64,000 nt of DNA. It comes from Pedobacter insulae (GTDB lineage: Bacteria; Bacteroidota; Bacteroidia; Sphingobacteriales; Sphingobacteriaceae). The translations under genes and the position numbers were made by a program. Below the pieces are notes generated by a model, which was not told the origin of the DNA, searched no databases, and saw only the letters and a program-made list of their open reading frames with translations. The stretch lies in NCBI RefSeq assembly GCF_900113525.1, contig NZ_FOPP01000014.1:38496-102495 (forward strand), in the 5' to 3' direction. Below are positions 63,546-64,000 of this stretch, piece by piece. Positions within the stretch are counted from its first letter, which is position 1. Every line of letters begins with the position of its first letter.

Positions 63546-63768
63546 ATGTTTAGGAGTAGAGCGTTATAAGCACACATTCTGTAGGCATAGCTGTTGATAT
63601 ATTCTGAATGTTAACTTATATGTTACATATTGTGTATTTTAGACTTTAGATTATCAAGTTCTATTGGCTAATCCTATTAATTAATAATTTTATTGGATTA
63701 AAAATCAATTCTGTACCGAATTTGTACCTTAAATTATATAACTATCTATCAATCAGTTGTAATTTACT
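63546..63768. other. non-coding right end of the element
   Basis: About 220 AT-rich bases with no gene. It includes TTCTGTACCGA (63709-63719) and TTTGTACCTT (63721-63730), the latter matching the left-end TTTGTACCTTT repeats. Confidence 0.5.
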
Positions 63769-63786
63769 TTCTGTATCGGGAAATAG
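63769..63786 (+). other. right attachment site: duplicated mnmE tail (attR)
   Basis: Encodes FCIGK and stop in one frame, as the true mnmE end does, but is not attached to a gene: an in-frame TAA lies three codons before it. It shares TGTATCGG (63772-63779) and differs from the left copy only at four synonymous positions. Confidence 0.7.
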
Positions 63787-63790
63787 GCAC

Positions 63791-63810
63791 GCAGAATAAC
63801 CCGATTCTGC
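63791..63810. repeat. short 7-bp inverted repeat after attR
   Basis: GCAGAAT and ATTCTGC flank a 6-base spacer just outside the right attachment site. It may be part of the original mnmE downstream region. Confidence 0.4.
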
Positions 63811-63828
63811 TGCAAATTAAATGTTAAT

Positions 63829-63860
63829 AAACCGCTTAAAATCAGATTTTTAAGTGGTTT
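63829..63860 (+). terminator. intrinsic terminator, possibly the original mnmE terminator
   Basis: 13-base arms (63829-63841 and 63848-63860, one G-U pair) followed by further T residues. It lies 42 bases past the displaced mnmE stop, the same distance as the terminator now behind mnmE. Confidence 0.7.
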
Positions 63861-63910
63861 TTCTTTGCGCCCGAATTCCCTCTCTTAGTGCTGATCTGGA
63901 TCTTCTGGAT

Positions 63911-63990
63911 ATTACGGTTCGAATAGTGCCAGCTATTTCGGTCTGTTAGTGCCAGCGATTACGGTTTAAATGATGCCACTTTAATGGTTT
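63911..63990. mobile_element. 23-24 bp tandem repeat resembling an IS21-type terminus, cut by the window edge
   Basis: Units at 63911, 63935 and 63958, with a partial fourth at 63982. Each has ATTACGGT or similar near the start and AGTGCCAG or GATGCCAC near the end. Such multiple terminal repeats are typical of IS21-family elements. No transposase is within the window, so this is tentative. Confidence 0.4.
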
Positions 63991-64000
63991 AGTTTTTATC

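Larger units (their letters stand above)
47575..63786. mobile_element. NBU-like integrated element inserted at the mnmE 3' end, carrying restriction systems
   Basis: About 16.2 kb bounded by two copies of the mnmE terminal codons (47575-47592 and 63769-63786). The left side holds excisionase-like HTH, tyrosine recombinase, unknown gene, second HTH, primase/helicase, origin-like AT-rich strip and mobC. This is the backbone order of Bacteroidota mobilizable elements such as NBU1. No relaxase gene follows mobC. The right side is cargo: an XRE regulator, hsdRMS and mcrBC. Boundaries are inferred from the repeats; a third core-like copy at 47768 makes the left edge uncertain by about 190 bases. 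Confidence 0.8.

Overview
The window is chromosomal DNA of a Bacteroidota bacterium. It most resembles a Sphingobacteriaceae member such as Pedobacter. The evidence is two SusC/SusD outer-membrane uptake pairs, a Bacteroidota-type prolyl oligopeptidase, start codons without strong Shine-Dalgarno sequences, TANNTTTG-like promoter elements, and an integrated element with an NBU-like gene order. Species assignment is inference from protein style only.

Left part (1-17 kb). It opens with the 5' part of a CmoA-like carboxy-SAM synthase gene and a small membrane protein. A luciferase-like flavin oxidoreductase, an OsmC-family protein, a decayed thioesterase start and a stand-alone SusC/SusD pair follow. 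After a bidirectional terminator come minus-strand genes: a SpmA/SpmB-like nucleoside-recognition membrane protein, an M14 carboxypeptidase, an S9 peptidase, and the yidC-pyrG pair.

Polysaccharide locus (17.2-27.2 kb). SusC, SusD, a PKD-domain surface lipoprotein and a GH16 endo-beta-glucanase lipoprotein form one minus-strand operon. A divergently encoded membrane regulator (beta-propeller, Y_Y_Y domain, TM helix, LuxR-type HTH) probably senses the glycan and controls the operon. A laminarin-like or mixed-linkage beta-glucan is the likeliest substrate.

Housekeeping and accessory middle (27.2-47.6 kb). This holds kdsB, a DUF5808-like protein, a deoxynucleoside kinase, trpS, a membrane-tethered winged-helix regulator, yceI-like, a SnoaL/FAD-enzyme pair, a secreted propeller protein and a histidine kinase. 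Next are a repeat-rich accessory patch with two small conserved proteins, an ECF sigma factor with a membrane partner, tRNA-Leu(CAA), an ybbP/ybbA ABC exporter beside a TesA-like esterase, an AI-2E transporter, an HPF-like protein and mnmE.

Integrated element (about 47.58-63.79 kb). A roughly 16.2 kb element sits at the 3' end of mnmE. The right boundary carries a second copy of the mnmE tail, encoding FCIGK-stop. It differs from the left copy at four positions, all synonymous. Inside are an excisionase-like HTH gene, a tyrosine recombinase, an unknown gene, a second HTH gene, a primase/helicase, an AT-rich origin-like region, an oriT-like inverted repeat and mobC. This order matches NBU-type mobilizable elements, but no relaxase gene is present. 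The cargo is a restriction block: XRE regulator, hsdR-hsdM-hsdS (type I) directly followed by mcrB-mcrC (type IV-like). Striking non-coding signals are five GAAACA hexamers at exact 10-bp spacing before the excisionase gene, TTTGTACCTTT repeats at both ends, and three GGTCG-type repeats before the restriction operon. The last 90 bases show a 23-24 bp repeat resembling an IS21-type terminus.
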